A stretch of DNA of 45,301 nt from Acidobacteriota bacterium (GCA_023436495.1 JAEZIT010000124.1:1-45301); one strand, 5' to 3'; shown: positions 1-9,962, numbered from the stretch's first letter. Program-made: numbers and translations. Notes: generated by a model from the sequence alone, not told the origin.

Positions 1-264
1 AGCATGGACAGCTTTGCATCCAACAAGGCCTTCGCCGAAAAGATCGGCGTCAAATTCCCGCTGCTGAGCGATTGGAAACGCAAGACGACCGCGGATTACG
101 GCCTCTATAACGCCGAATCCGGATACGGCGCACGTGCCACGTTCGTCGTCGACAAAGACGGCAAGATCCAGCACGTCGAGGTAGGCCGCACCGCCATCGA
201 CCCGACCGGCGCGTACCAGGTCTGCGACCTGCTCCAAAAGCGCAAATCCGACTCTAAACAGTGA
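1..264 (+). CDS. Peroxiredoxin / AhpC-TSA family protein, C-terminal part
   Basis: The reading frame is open at the window's left edge, so the N-terminal half with the peroxidatic Cys is missing. About 87 residues remain. They contain 'FPLLSDW', the 'DYGLY' stretch, then 'ARATFVVDKDGKIQHVEVG', which is the typical end of a thioredoxin-fold peroxiredoxin (final strands and helix). These enzymes reduce peroxides using thiols in the cytoplasm. The first ATG at position 4 is internal to the fold and is probably not the start. It converges with xseB. A related thioredoxin-like oxidoreductase cannot be excluded because the active site lies outside the window. Confidence 0.75.
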   Translation, partial: SMDSFASNKAFAEKIGVKFPLLSDWKRKTTADYGLYNAESGYGARATFVVDKDGKIQHVEVGRTAIDPTGAYQVCDLLQKRKSDSKQ

Positions 265-281
265 TTGTTAAATAAAGGTTT

Positions 282-350
282 AACCGCAGAGACGCAGAGG
301 CACAGAGCGAAAACAAAATTCCCTCAAATCGCCTCCGCGTCTCCACGGTT
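282..350. repeat. Imperfect inverted repeat of the 'CGCAGAGACGCAGAG' type between convergent genes
   Basis: The left arm 282-300 (AACCGCAGAGACGCAGAGG) and the right arm 332-350 (CCTCCGCGTCTCCACGGTT) match as inverted copies at 16 of 19 positions, with about 31 bases between them. It fills the gap between the convergent peroxiredoxin-like gene and xseB, so its transcript would fold into a long hairpin in either direction. I recall similar CGCAGAGACGCAGAG strings as scattered intergenic repeats in environmental bacterial genomes, but family membership here is inference. It may serve as a bidirectional terminator, although no T-run follows directly. Confidence 0.5.
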
Positions 351-358
351 CAAATCCG

Positions 359-649
359 CTAAAACGGCGTCTCGTCCTCGTTATTATCGAAAACGATGCG
401 TTTCTTTGGCTGGCGTTCTTCGCGTAGGGCCTCCGGCTGGAGTTCCTGCAGCGTCAGGTTCCCGTCTCCGTCCTTCATCAGGACCTCGATGCGGCGTTCG
501 GCCTGCGTCAGGCGTTCGCGGCACTCGCGTGAGAGTTTTACGCCCTGTTCGAATAATTTCAGGCTTTCCTCGAGCGGCATATCGCCGTCCTCGAGCTTCT
601 TCACAATGATTTCCAGGTCGTTAAGCGACGATTCGAAAGTTTTTGCCAT
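359..649 (-). CDS. xseB: Exodeoxyribonuclease VII small subunit
   Basis: The 96-residue protein has the family's helical hairpin: 'FESSLNDLEIIVKKLEDGD', 'PLEESLKLFEQGVKLS', then 'CRERLTQAERRIEVL'. XseB is the small subunit of ExoVII, which degrades single-stranded DNA to short oligonucleotides; several copies coat the helical arm of XseA. The first roughly 65 residues are the canonical core. The acidic/basic C-terminal tail (about residues 66-96) is longer than in the shortest homologues. The gene is the last of a minus-strand set xseA, DUF2939-like protein, xseB, and lies 8 bases after the middle gene. Confidence 0.93.
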   Translation of the reverse strand: MAKTFESSLNDLEIIVKKLEDGDMPLEESLKLFEQGVKLSRECRERLTQAERRIEVLMKDGDGNLTLQELQPEALREERQPKKRIVFDNNEDETPF

Positions 650-657
650 AAACGGTG

Positions 658-1377
658 TCAGCGGAGAATCTCTTCGGCAGCCTTTAATATATTCTTAATA
701 TTCCCGATTCCCAAACGCTCGCCGGCGCCTTCTATCCCGCCGTTCGCCGCCACTGCGATTATGTCCTGCCCTATCCGCTGTGCGATCCGCGTCGCCAGCT
801 GCTCGTCCTTGACGCCGACGACCTTCCATTCACCGCCTTCACACTTCATTTCCAGCTCCAGCGGACGGCCCGGGACCTTGCTGTGCACAGCCGCGTTATC
901 GCCCGAAACCTCAATATTCAGATACCGGTCGGCACCCAAAACCACGGCCGCGAACGGCAGGTATTCAAACTTCTCCGTCTTCTCGCGAATGACGCGCGGC
1001 AATTCCGCTCGTGCTCTGTCCTTCACTGCCGGCATCAGCGGCTCCGCTACGGTCGCGACCTTCTGCACGGTCTTCGGCGGCAATCCGCGTCCGTATAATT
1101 CAACCGCCTTTCCCGTTATCTGCGGCAGAAAATCGTCAACGACCGAATCGATCTCGACCAGCCTGTCGACCTCCGCCTGATCGTCCCGTCGAGCCGCGTC
1201 GATCAGCAGCGCCAGCGAATACTGCGGCGTCGCCTTTAGGCTCTGCCAATATAAATATCCTCCCAGACCCGCGATCGCCGAAACCGCGGCAAATATCAGC
1301 AACGCCGCTTTCCACACACCGCGCCGCCCGCGTGGCGTCTGATTCCCTTCGTCCTGTTCGATAATGCTTGTGTTCAT
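658..1377 (-). CDS. DUF2939-like single-pass membrane protein
   Basis: The protein has 239 residues. A charged N-terminus is followed by one transmembrane segment at about residues 23-44 ('AALLIFAAVSAIAGLGGYLY'). Then comes 'TPQYSLALLIDAARRDDQ' and 'VDRLVEIDSVVDDFLPQI', the pattern of DUF2939 proteins, where a 'TPeYSL...A...D...f..yvDvdsvv' start is common. The rest looks like an exported or periplasm-facing mixed alpha/beta domain. It lies between xseA (12 bases away) and xseB (8 bases away) on the same strand, so it is probably co-transcribed. That position has no obvious link to DNA repair. Function unknown; the family call is from memory of the motif. Confidence 0.7.
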   Translation of the reverse strand: MNTSIIEQDEGNQTPRGRRGVWKAALLIFAAVSAIAGLGGYLYWQSLKATPQYSLALLIDAARRDDQAEVDRLVEIDSVVDDFLPQITGKAVELYGRGLPPKTVQKVATVAEPLMPAVKDRARAELPRVIREKTEKFEYLPFAAVVLGADRYLNIEVSGDNAAVHSKVPGRPLELEMKCEGGEWKVVGVKDEQLATRIAQRIGQDIIAVAANGGIEGAGERLGIGNIKNILKAAEEILR

Positions 1378-1389
1378 CCGTGAGGCCGT

Positions 1390-2775
1390 CTATTCCGTTT
1401 CGGCAACATCCGCCGTTATTTTCCCTTTCGCGAGCCTGATGCTCACCCGGTCGCCTGCATTTACGTCCGAGCTGTCGTGCAGGATCTTCCCGCTTTCCGT
1501 CTGCGTGATCGAAAACCCGCGGTCGAGCACCGCCAGCGGCGACAGGGCGTCGAGCTTCGCCATGCAGATCTTCAGGCTCTTCAGCTTCGATTCCCAAAGG
1601 CTCCGTGCGGCGGCGTTCTGCCTTTCTGCAAGCAAAGCCAGCCGCGTCACGTTCGCCCCGACTTTCGATGCCAGCGTCAGCGGCGAAAGTTGCGAAATAA
1701 TTTCGTCCAGCTTCGCCGTGTCCGTCTTGATCCTGCCTCTCAGCGAATCCCGAAGCCTAATGCCTAGCTCGTCCAGGCTATGCCCGTAATTCCCGACCGT
1801 ATTCGGAAATTCAACGAACACCGGCGACAGCGCAAGCTCCTGCAGAGCGTTCGCCGCCTGCAGCATTCTATAGCTGATCAGTTGTTCGAGGTCGCTCTGC
1901 CTGCCGTCCAGATACGCGATCAGGTCCTCTTCCCTTGCCGCTACGATCTCTGCCGCGGCCGATGGCGTGGCCGCCCGCATGTCAGCGACAAAATCCGCGA
2001 TCATAAAATCGCGCTCGTGCCCGACCGCCGAAATTATCGGTATTTCCGAATCCCGTATCGCCCGCGCCAGCCGTTCTTCGTTAAACGCCCAAAGATCTTC
2101 GGCCGACCCGCCGCCGCGCCCTACGATCAGCACGTCCATTCGGTCGCATTCCGGGCACGATCGGTTGAATGCGTTGGCAAATTCGATTGCCTCGCGTATC
2201 TCTTCGCCGGCGTTCTCGCCCTGGACGTGCGTCGGGATCAGCACGACGCTGACCGACCTCGCACGCCGCGACAGCACGTGCAGGATATCGAAGAACGCCG
2301 CACCTGTCGGGCTAGTCACCACACCGACGCGCCGCGGCAGCGCCGGCAGCGGACGCTTCAATTCCTCGGCGAACAGACCTTCCGCCTGCAGCTTCGCACG
2401 TATCTGTTCGTACGCGATCTTCAGCGCGCCCTCGCCGACCGGCTCCAGCGATTCGACCATCAATTGGTATTCGCCCTTCGGCTCATACAGCGTCACGCGG
2501 CCGCGGATGCGCACCTGCAGCCCGTCGAACGGCTGAAAGCGTATTCGCCAATTCGAGCCTTTGAAACACGCGGCCTTTATCTGCGAATCCGAATCGTGCA
2601 GCGTAAAATACCAGTGCCCCGACCTTGCCGCGGTAAAATTGACGATCTCGCCTTCGACCCATACGGACGCAAAACGCCGCTCGATCTCGGCCTTGATCTG
2701 TGCGTTGATCTCCGAAACCGTCAGCGGCCGCGGTTCCTGTTCGTCGAATAATGATCGGAATAGTGGGCTGTCCAA
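1390..2775 (-). CDS. xseA: Exodeoxyribonuclease VII large subunit
   Basis: The 461-residue protein carries the OB-fold DNA-binding domain (about residues 15-115, 'VWVEGEIVNF', 'GHWYFTLHD') followed by the catalytic domain. Recognisable motifs are 'GVVTSPTGAA' (151-160), 'GRGGGSAEDLWAFNEE' (219-234), 'SAVGHERD' (249-256) and 'RAATPSAAAE' (268-277), then a long helical arm and a C-terminal barrel segment ('LDRGFSIT'). It degrades single-stranded DNA with XseB, encoded two genes downstream. The chosen start is TTG; the nearest purine-rich AAGGAG lies about 15 bases upstream, further than usual, so the start is uncertain by a few residues. Confidence 0.95.
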   Translation of the reverse strand: MDSPLFRSLFDEQEPRPLTVSEINAQIKAEIERRFASVWVEGEIVNFTAARSGHWYFTLHDSDSQIKAACFKGSNWRIRFQPFDGLQVRIRGRVTLYEPKGEYQLMVESLEPVGEGALKIAYEQIRAKLQAEGLFAEELKRPLPALPRRVGVVTSPTGAAFFDILHVLSRRARSVSVVLIPTHVQGENAGEEIREAIEFANAFNRSCPECDRMDVLIVGRGGGSAEDLWAFNEERLARAIRDSEIPIISAVGHERDFMIADFVADMRAATPSAAAEIVAAREEDLIAYLDGRQSDLEQLISYRMLQAANALQELALSPVFVEFPNTVGNYGHSLDELGIRLRDSLRGRIKTDTAKLDEIISQLSPLTLASKVGANVTRLALLAERQNAAARSLWESKLKSLKICMAKLDALSPLAVLDRGFSITQTESGKILHDSSDVNAGDRVSIRLAKGKITADVAETE

Positions 2776-2866
2776 TTTATTACCGGTAAACTCCTTGCGA
2801 TCTCGCCTGTTATTGTAGCCTGTCGCCGCCGCTATCGGAAATTAGGCATTTAGCGCGTTGATATTG

Positions 2867-2872
2867 TATAAT
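2867..2872 (+). promoter_or_regulatory. Possible -10 element (TATAAT) upstream of the small membrane protein
   Basis: A perfect TATAAT lies about 92 bases before the ATG at 2965, in the gap after the divergent xseA. No convincing -35 hexamer is seen 16-18 bases upstream, so this rests on the -10 alone. Confidence 0.25.
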
Positions 2873-2964
2873 TCGGTTTCGCGGGCCGTTCGGTCCGCAC
2901 GGCCCGGCCGAAGCAGTTCTCTCCGGCGGGTGCCGATACCCTGAATAAATCGATCGTAAACGCT

Positions 2965-3210
2965 ATGGCTATTATTATTGCGCTGTGGTTTGCCGTATTC
3001 ACATACGCCGCCTTCTTTCTGATCGCTTTTAAGGATCGCGAAGATTTTTCGCGCAGCCTGAACAGCTTTCTCAACTATTTCCCCGTCTCGTTCATGCTCG
3101 AACGCGTCATTTCCACTACAAGCGGCCCGTACAGCAAACGGATCGCTGCGTTTCTCCCCAGCGGCATCGTCGTTGGCATGATCACTTTCCGGATCCTCGA
3201 GCTGCTCTAA
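2965..3210 (+). CDS. Small two-helix membrane protein
   Basis: The 81-residue protein has a hydrophobic N-terminal segment ('AIIIALWFAVFTYAAFFLIA', residues 2-21) and a second hydrophobic stretch near the C-terminus ('FLPSGIVVGMITFRILELL'). The middle is more polar ('FKDREDFSRSLNSFLNYFP'). It is oriented with the two genes that follow and is 38 bases upstream of the next. No ribosome-binding site is obvious. An overlapping minus-strand frame of similar length exists, but its product has low-complexity character typical of a shadow frame. Function unknown. Confidence 0.5.
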   Translation: MAIIIALWFAVFTYAAFFLIAFKDREDFSRSLNSFLNYFPVSFMLERVISTTSGPYSKRIAAFLPSGIVVGMITFRILELL

Positions 3211-3248
3211 TCTTGCCGAATCCTCCTCCGGCCGATACCATATAAGCA

Positions 3249-3665
3249 ATGGATCGTAATGAACTTATGTCCGCGTCGGACATACATGCTTTTGGTATCG
3301 AGATCGTTTTCAAACAGCTTCAGCAGGACGGATGGAAGATAGAATCCGCCGACGTCGAAGCCGACATTCGCACTCATCCGCAGATCGTCGCCTACAAGGA
3401 CGGCGAGCTTGCGTTTTTTGTCGTGCGCACCGCCGTCTATCCCGCACGCGGCCGCTTTGACGAAGGCCAGGACGCATTCGAGACTCTCGTCCGCCATGCC
3501 GAAACCCATGGCGCGTCTTGCTATTTCGCCAGCGTCGGCATCGCTAATTCCGAAGCCAAGTCCGAAGAAGAAATGTCGGTTCCCGTCAAGGGCGTCGCGT
3601 ATAATGTTGAATTTAACGGCCTTGTGAAAATGGAGTTGCCGAAAACGGTTCCTGCTGCATCATAG
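3249..3665 (+). CDS. Conserved-looking unknown protein with possible nuclease-like fold
   Basis: The 138-residue cytoplasmic protein has no signal peptide. It opens with 'DIHAFGIEIVFKQLQQDGW' followed by 'HPQIVAYKDGELAFFVVRTAVYP'. This order of helix, strand with Q/E, then 'FFVV+TA' recalls the helix-strand-strand core of small PD-(D/E)XK-like proteins. The usual Lys is replaced (VVRTA), and the fold is only my inference. The C-terminal part ('VKGVAYNVEFNGLVKMELP') looks like a beta hairpin. It follows the small membrane protein and precedes the SYLF gene by 27 bases, suggesting a three-gene unit. Confidence 0.65.
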   Translation: MDRNELMSASDIHAFGIEIVFKQLQQDGWKIESADVEADIRTHPQIVAYKDGELAFFVVRTAVYPARGRFDEGQDAFETLVRHAETHGASCYFASVGIANSEAKSEEEMSVPVKGVAYNVEFNGLVKMELPKTVPAAS

Positions 3666-3692
3666 CTCTGGAATTTCAGCAAAAGGAGAAAT

Positions 3693-4409
3693 ATGAGAAC
3701 CACGAAGATCATGCAATTTGCGATTGTCGCGTTTTGTATCACGGCACTCGGATTTTCAATGCCCGCAGCGGCACAGAATAAGAACAACAAAGAGATCTCC
3801 GAAGCGGCGAAGACCTCGCAAAAAGCGACGAAGGCGCTTAACGAGATAATGGAGATCCGCGATAGATCGATCCCTCAGGACCTGCTCGACAAAGCCAAAG
3901 CGATCGCGGTATTCCCGAACGTCATCAAGGCTGCATTCATCGTTGGCGGCCGCGGCGGAAAAGGCCTGATCTCTCGGCGCGTCCGCGGCGGCTGGAGCGC
4001 TCCGGCATTCTTCAAACTCGGCGGCGGCAGCCTCGGCTTTCAGATCGGCGGATCGTCCACGGACGTTGTAATGTTGTTCATGACCGACGACAGCCTCAAG
4101 AACCTGATCGAAAGTAAATTCGAGATCGGTGCTGACGCATCCGTCGCCGCCGGCCCCATCGGACGTACCGCGCAGGCATCGACCGACGCCCAGCTCCAGG
4201 CCGCGATCCTCTCATATTCTCGCAGCAAAGGCCTCTTCGCCGGCGTCTCGCTTTCGGGAGCCGTGATAAAACCCGACAACGACGCCAACCGCGCGCTCTA
4301 TTCGATGGAAGCCAAAGACATGCTCACCGGCCCGAACAAGATCCCGTTGGACAAGATCCCGCCGGCGACCAAACCGTTTCAGCAAACCCTGACGCGCTAT
4401 TCGAAATAG
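3693..4409 (+). CDS. SYLF (Ysc84-type) lipid-binding domain protein, exported
   Basis: The 238-residue protein has a signal peptide (about residues 1-28, ending 'MPAAAQ') and then a SYLF domain: 'IPQDLLDKAKAIAVFPNVIK', 'GGRGGKGLISRR', 'GWSAPAFFKLGGGSLGFQIG', 'DVVMLFMTDDSLKNLI' and 'YSRSKGLFAGVSLSGAVI'. SYLF domains bind phosphoinositide or other anionic lipids in eukaryotes; the bacterial role is poorly defined, probably at the envelope. A strong ribosome-binding site (AAAGGAGAAAT) supports the start. Gene length matches bacterial family members. Confidence 0.88.
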   Translation: MRTTKIMQFAIVAFCITALGFSMPAAAQNKNNKEISEAAKTSQKATKALNEIMEIRDRSIPQDLLDKAKAIAVFPNVIKAAFIVGGRGGKGLISRRVRGGWSAPAFFKLGGGSLGFQIGGSSTDVVMLFMTDDSLKNLIESKFEIGADASVAAGPIGRTAQASTDAQLQAAILSYSRSKGLFAGVSLSGAVIKPDNDANRALYSMEAKDMLTGPNKIPLDKIPPATKPFQQTLTRYSK

Positions 4410-4424
4410 TTTTCCAAACAAAAA

Positions 4425-4446
4425 GCCGGACGCCCGCCCGTCCGGC
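4425..4446. terminator. Strong hairpin after the SYLF gene
   Basis: A perfect 8-bp stem, GCCGGACG / CGTCCGGC, closes a CCCGCC loop. An A-run lies on its left (ACAAAAA) and AAAGATCC on its right. Read on the plus strand it lacks a U-tail; read on the minus strand it is a textbook terminator with TTTTTGT. It could end SYLF transcription inefficiently and block antisense transcription coming from the right. Confidence 0.45.
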
Positions 4447-4542
4447 AAAGATCCGTTGCCCGCTTACACGGATATCTGCTATTCTTCTCCACGATTCCGA
4501 CGCCGTCGGCATAGAACCGCTTTCGCATCCAGGAGATATCTA

Positions 4543-6723
4543 ATGTCGAACATCCCATTACGATCGCTGATCGCTTTGTGCCTTTTAGCGCTCGTGACGC
4601 TTTCCTCCGCCGCACAGGGCCAAAACGCAAAACCCTTATCCGGATCGAAGAACGCACTGGCCGCACTATTGCATGAAAAGCAGCTTTCAGGCCGGCAGTT
4701 CGTGATATTGACGCCGTCCGAACTCGAACGCAGCGGCCTGCGATTTTCCAGTCTCGGAGATCCATGCAACGAAGGTGCGCCGATAACATTCGGCCAAACC
4801 GTCAACGGAATGCTGTCTTCTTCCGATTGCCGGATGCCTGACGGTTCTTACGCGGATTTTTACATTTTTACGGGAACACAGGGGCAGGAGGCGACGATCG
4901 GCCTTTCTTCGTCGGTCTTCGACACCTATCTCGGCCTTGCGAACATGAGCGGGACCTTCGTGATCGAAGACGACGACAGCGGCGGCGGTACGAATTCCCG
5001 CATTATCGCGACGCTTCCGGAAACGGGCCAATACGTCATAATGGCAAATTCCGCGTTTCCGAATTCGTTCGGCGCTTACACGCTGAATCTGCAGGGCAGC
5101 ACTGTTTGCAATTACACCCTCTCGCCGGCGTCTGCGAATCTTCCCGGGCCGGCCGGCACTTATTCGTTCCAGGTGCAAACCCAGGCCGGATGCCAATGGG
5201 GAGCGGTCGCGAGCGATTGGTGGATAACCGTAAATAACAACAACGGAAACGGAAGTGGCACTGTCGGCTATTCCGTGGCCGCTAACACGACCGGCAGTAC
5301 CCGCACGGGAACGATTACGGTCCGCGGCCAGATATTTACCATCACACAGGCCGGGTTCACTTGCGTGTATGTCATAACGCCGCTCAGCTCCGACGCGCCC
5401 GAAAGCGGCGGCACATTCCAATTCACCGTGGACACACAGGACGGCTGCCTCTGGTTTCCGCAAACCAACGATTTTTGGCTTTGGGCGTATAACGGGGTCC
5501 GCAGCGGCTCGGGCGCCGTCGAATATACCGTCCAGCCGAACAATGCCGGAATGCGGACGGGCACGATCACCGTCGCCGGTCAGACTTTTACCGTTCGCCA
5601 GCCCGGCCGGAACTGCACTTATTCGGTATCGCCGACGAGTTTTGAGATCTCGGCCGCAGGTATTCGCAACGGGCAGTTCGTTGTTAATACCCAGCCCGGC
5701 TGCACATGGAGTTTTAGCGGCGGCTCGAACTACGTCTATTTCCCCGACGGCAGCGGCGGCGGCGTCGGTCCCGGAACTAAATCTTTCATTGTTTGGCCGA
5801 ATTCACAATTCGCCCGTCGAACTTGGATAATGCAATTCTACGGCGTGTCGTATACGAACATTACATTCGGCCAGAACGGCGTGCCTTGGCGATCCGCATT
5901 CGATTTCTTCGGCGACAGCAAGGTAGATTGGAGCCTGTTCAATACCGTCACGGGCGAATGGCGTCTGAATGACAGCCAATTCAACGGTTTTTATTCGTAC
6001 TATTTCGGGCTTCCGGCCGATATTATCGTTCCCGCCGATTACGACGGCGATCGTTATTCGGAAATAGCCGTATTTCGTCCGAGCAACGGAACTTGGTATA
6101 GATTCAACCGTGCTAATGGATCTTTCTCGGCCATACCTTTTGGAGCGGACGGCGACATACCCGCACCTGCCGATTACGACGGCGACGGCAGAGCAGATCC
6201 TGCGGTCTTTCGCCCGTCGATCGGTGTCTGGTACATCCTTCGTTCTTCGGATAATGGGGTAACGATCACACAGTTTGGCACCGATGGCGACAAGCCCGTG
6301 AACGCCGATTTTGACGGCGACGGAAAAGCGGATATCGCCATTTGGCGGCCGTCCGCGGGCGAATGGTGGTATCTGCGAAGTTCCGACGGCGGCGTCAGGG
6401 CATTCCAATTCGGCATACCGACCGACCGCGCCCTGCCGGGCGACTATACCGGCGACGGGAAAGCCGATCTCGCGATCTGGCGTCCCTCGACGGGTTTCTG
6501 GTACATAATGCGCAGCGAGGATCATTCGTTCTACGGCTTCCCGTTCGGGACCGAGGGCGACATTCCTGTCCCCGGCGAATACGACGCCGACGGCGTTCTC
6601 GACGTTGGCGTTTACCGTCCCTCGTCCGGCGTGTGGTTCATCAATTCGTCGGGGTCGGGCACGATCTATCGCACGTTCGGCTCGCCCGGCGACGTCCCTG
6701 TGCCGAGCGCGTACGTCCGCTAG
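4543..6723 (+). CDS. Secreted protein: PPC-like domain, three BACON-like domains, FG-GAP-like repeats
   Basis: The start at 4543 is chosen because AGGAGATATCTA precedes this ATG and the next residues form a signal peptide (1-24). A TTG 29 codons upstream would disrupt it. The 726 residues comprise a pre-peptidase C-terminal-like region (about 80-185, 'DFYIFTGTQGQ', 'SFGAYTLNL'), then three units beginning with Cys ('CNYTLSP', 'CVYVITP', 'CTYSVSP') and containing a second Cys ('GCQW', 'GCLW', 'GCTW'), resembling BACON/Ig-like domains. From about 455 there are FG-GAP-like repeats with Asp-rich loops ('DYDGDGRADPAVFRPS', 'DFDGDGKADIAIWRPS') that probably bind Ca2+. A surface adhesive or carbohydrate-binding role is inferred. 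The C-terminus is shared with two neighbouring genes. Confidence 0.85.
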   Translation: MSNIPLRSLIALCLLALVTLSSAAQGQNAKPLSGSKNALAALLHEKQLSGRQFVILTPSELERSGLRFSSLGDPCNEGAPITFGQTVNGMLSSSDCRMPDGSYADFYIFTGTQGQEATIGLSSSVFDTYLGLANMSGTFVIEDDDSGGGTNSRIIATLPETGQYVIMANSAFPNSFGAYTLNLQGSTVCNYTLSPASANLPGPAGTYSFQVQTQAGCQWGAVASDWWITVNNNNGNGSGTVGYSVAANTTGSTRTGTITVRGQIFTITQAGFTCVYVITPLSSDAPESGGTFQFTVDTQDGCLWFPQTNDFWLWAYNGVRSGSGAVEYTVQPNNAGMRTGTITVAGQTFTVRQPGRNCTYSVSPTSFEISAAGIRNGQFVVNTQPGCTWSFSGGSNYVYFPDGSGGGVGPGTKSFIVWPNSQFARRTWIMQFYGVSYTNITFGQNGVPWRSAFDFFGDSKVDWSLFNTVTGEWRLNDSQFNGFYSYYFGLPADIIVPADYDGDRYSEIAVFRPSNGTWYRFNRANGSFSAIPFGADGDIPAPADYDGDGRADPAVFRPSIGVWYILRSSDNGVTITQFGTDGDKPVNADFDGDGKADIAIWRPSAGEWWYLRSSDGGVRAFQFGIPTDRALPGDYTGDGKADLAIWRPSTGFWYIMRSEDHSFYGFPFGTEGDIPVPGEYDADGVLDVGVYRPSSGVWFINSSGSGTIYRTFGSPGDVPVPSAYVR

Positions 6724-6739
6724 AACTTTCTCAATACAG

Positions 6740-6766
6740 GCCCGCTGTTGCGAACAGCGGGCTTTT
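6740..6766 (+). terminator. Rho-independent terminator
   Basis: A perfect 10-bp stem, GCCCGCTGTT / AACAGCGGGC, has a GCG loop and is followed by TTTTC. It begins 17 bases after the stop codon of the PPC/BACON/FG-GAP protein. Confidence 0.88.
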
Positions 6767-7024
6767 CTGCGCTTGAGCGGCGCCCGCCCGATGCGGTACC
6801 ATAACCTTCATTGAATTTTCCCAACTTAGTTTTCGGATCTCGAAAACCATTTGCGGCCGCGGCCTCACGCCGATCGGCCCTGACAAATCATTGAATAAAT
6901 AATGCTTTAGTTGATCCCGCCGCCTGGACCGGTGAGATCGATGTTCTATTTTCTCTCCATAATAATGCGGGCGTTTGCCCGTAATTCGAAGTTTGAATTC
7001 CCCTCACGGGGCATGCAGTAAATA
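6767..7024 (+). other. Gene-free leader of the metalloprotease gene, with three small hairpins
   Basis: No coding frame is supported here. Just before the start codon lie three consecutive short inverted repeats: CGGGC-GTTT-GCCCG (6968-6981), AATTC-N7-GAATT (6983-6999) and CCCC-TCAC-GGGG (7000-7011). They could structure the 5' leader and limit access to the ribosome-binding region, which has no clear Shine-Dalgarno. No convincing promoter hexamer pair was found. A regulatory role is inference. Confidence 0.35.
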
Positions 7025-9574
<2,550 letters not shown>

Positions 9575-9580
9575 GCCAAG

Positions 9581-9608
9581 GGCGGCCCCGGCCGCCTAAA
9601 CTTTTTTT
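9581..9608 (+). terminator. Rho-independent terminator after the metalloprotease gene
   Basis: The stem GGCGGC / GCCGCC with a CCCG loop is followed by TAAAC and TTTTTTT. It starts 6 bases after the stop codon, and its T-run overlaps the candidate -35 region of the next small gene. Confidence 0.8.
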
Positions 9609-9636
9609 GAAGCGCCCGTTATTCTTCGTATATAAT
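9607..9636 (+). promoter_or_regulatory. Candidate sigma-70 promoter of the metallothionein-like gene
   Basis: TTGAAG (9607-9612) and a perfect TATAAT (9631-9636) are 18 bases apart, upstream of the small Cys-rich gene at 9690. The start of transcription would lie near 9643. Confidence 0.6.
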
Positions 9637-9648
9637 CGATTTATTGTC

Positions 9649-9663
9649 AATTTTGGCAAAATT
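9649..9663. promoter_or_regulatory. Operator-like perfect inverted repeat in the metallothionein-like leader
   Basis: AATTTTG-G-CAAAATT is a perfect 7-1-7 inverted repeat just downstream of the predicted transcription start and upstream of the ribosome-binding site. The position would suit a repressor. The regulator is unknown; a metal sensor is a guess from the gene product. Confidence 0.4.
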
Positions 9664-9689
9664 TTGATCGAACAAAGGGAGAATGAGTT

Positions 9690-9836
9690 ATGGCCGATGA
9701 TAATAAATGCGCGCACGCGGCTTGTGCATGCGCCGTTGGAGATGATTCAGAGTATTGCAGCGATCACTGCCGCGATATTGCAGAGCAGGACATAATCGAG
9801 ATCAGTTGTGACTGCGGCCACGACGGCTGCGAATGA
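9690..9836 (+). CDS. Small metallothionein-like Cys-rich protein
   Basis: This frame encodes 48 residues with eight Cys (7, 12, 14, 23, 27, 40, 42, 47) and three His (9, 26, 44). The order 'KCAHAACACAVG', 'EYCSDHCRD', 'ISCDCGHDGCE' follows the layout of prokaryotic metallothioneins of the SmtA/BmtA type: an N-terminal CxCxV segment, a central 'YCsxxC' and a C-terminal 'CxCGHxxC'. These proteins bind Zn, Cd or Cu ions in the cytoplasm. AAAGGGAGAA lies at good spacing before the ATG, a promoter and operator-like repeat lie upstream, and a terminator lies just downstream. The protein has one Cys fewer than SmtA as I recall it. Binding activity is inferred. Confidence 0.82.
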   Translation: MADDNKCAHAACACAVGDDSEYCSDHCRDIAEQDIIEISCDCGHDGCE

Positions 9837-9861
9837 AATTGCTTAGGGATTTCAGAAAAAG

Positions 9862-9896
9862 AACGAGGCCGCCTCTTCAGACAGCCTCGTTTTTTT
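9862..9896 (+). terminator. Rho-independent terminator after the metallothionein-like gene
   Basis: The stem AACGAGGC / GCCTCGTT with a 14-base loop is followed by a run of seven T. It lies 25 bases after the stop codon. Confidence 0.88.
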
Positions 9897-9962
9897 GCAT
9901 AACGGCAGTACGAATAGAAGGACTTAGCCGGCCGCGCCGCTGGCTGTCTCCAGCAACGAAGA

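Noticed and set aside
344..358. tRNA T-arm-like string GGTTCAAATCC
   Set aside because: Only three stem pairs and no acceptor, D or anticodon arms; it is part of the intergenic inverted repeat.
265..609. Plus-strand frame overlapping xseB
   Set aside because: Runs antisense through xseB; starts at TTG in the repeat and has an Arg/Pro-rich shadow composition.
1780..2751. Long plus-strand frame (323 codons) opposite xseA
   Set aside because: It is the antisense shadow of a well-supported xseA; the product is Arg/His-rich with no family features.
2842..3249. Minus-strand frame over the small membrane protein
   Set aside because: Low-complexity product with no ribosome-binding site; the plus-strand frame has two plausible membrane helices and fits the gene direction.
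4456..4542. Upstream TTG extension of the PPC/BACON protein
   Set aside because: It would place an Arg-rich stretch ahead of a clear signal peptide, and the ATG at 4543 has AGGAGATATC.
5803..6525. Minus-strand 240-codon frame in the FG-GAP repeats
   Set aside because: It is open because of the repeated codon pattern of the plus-strand repeats; it has no start signal or family features.
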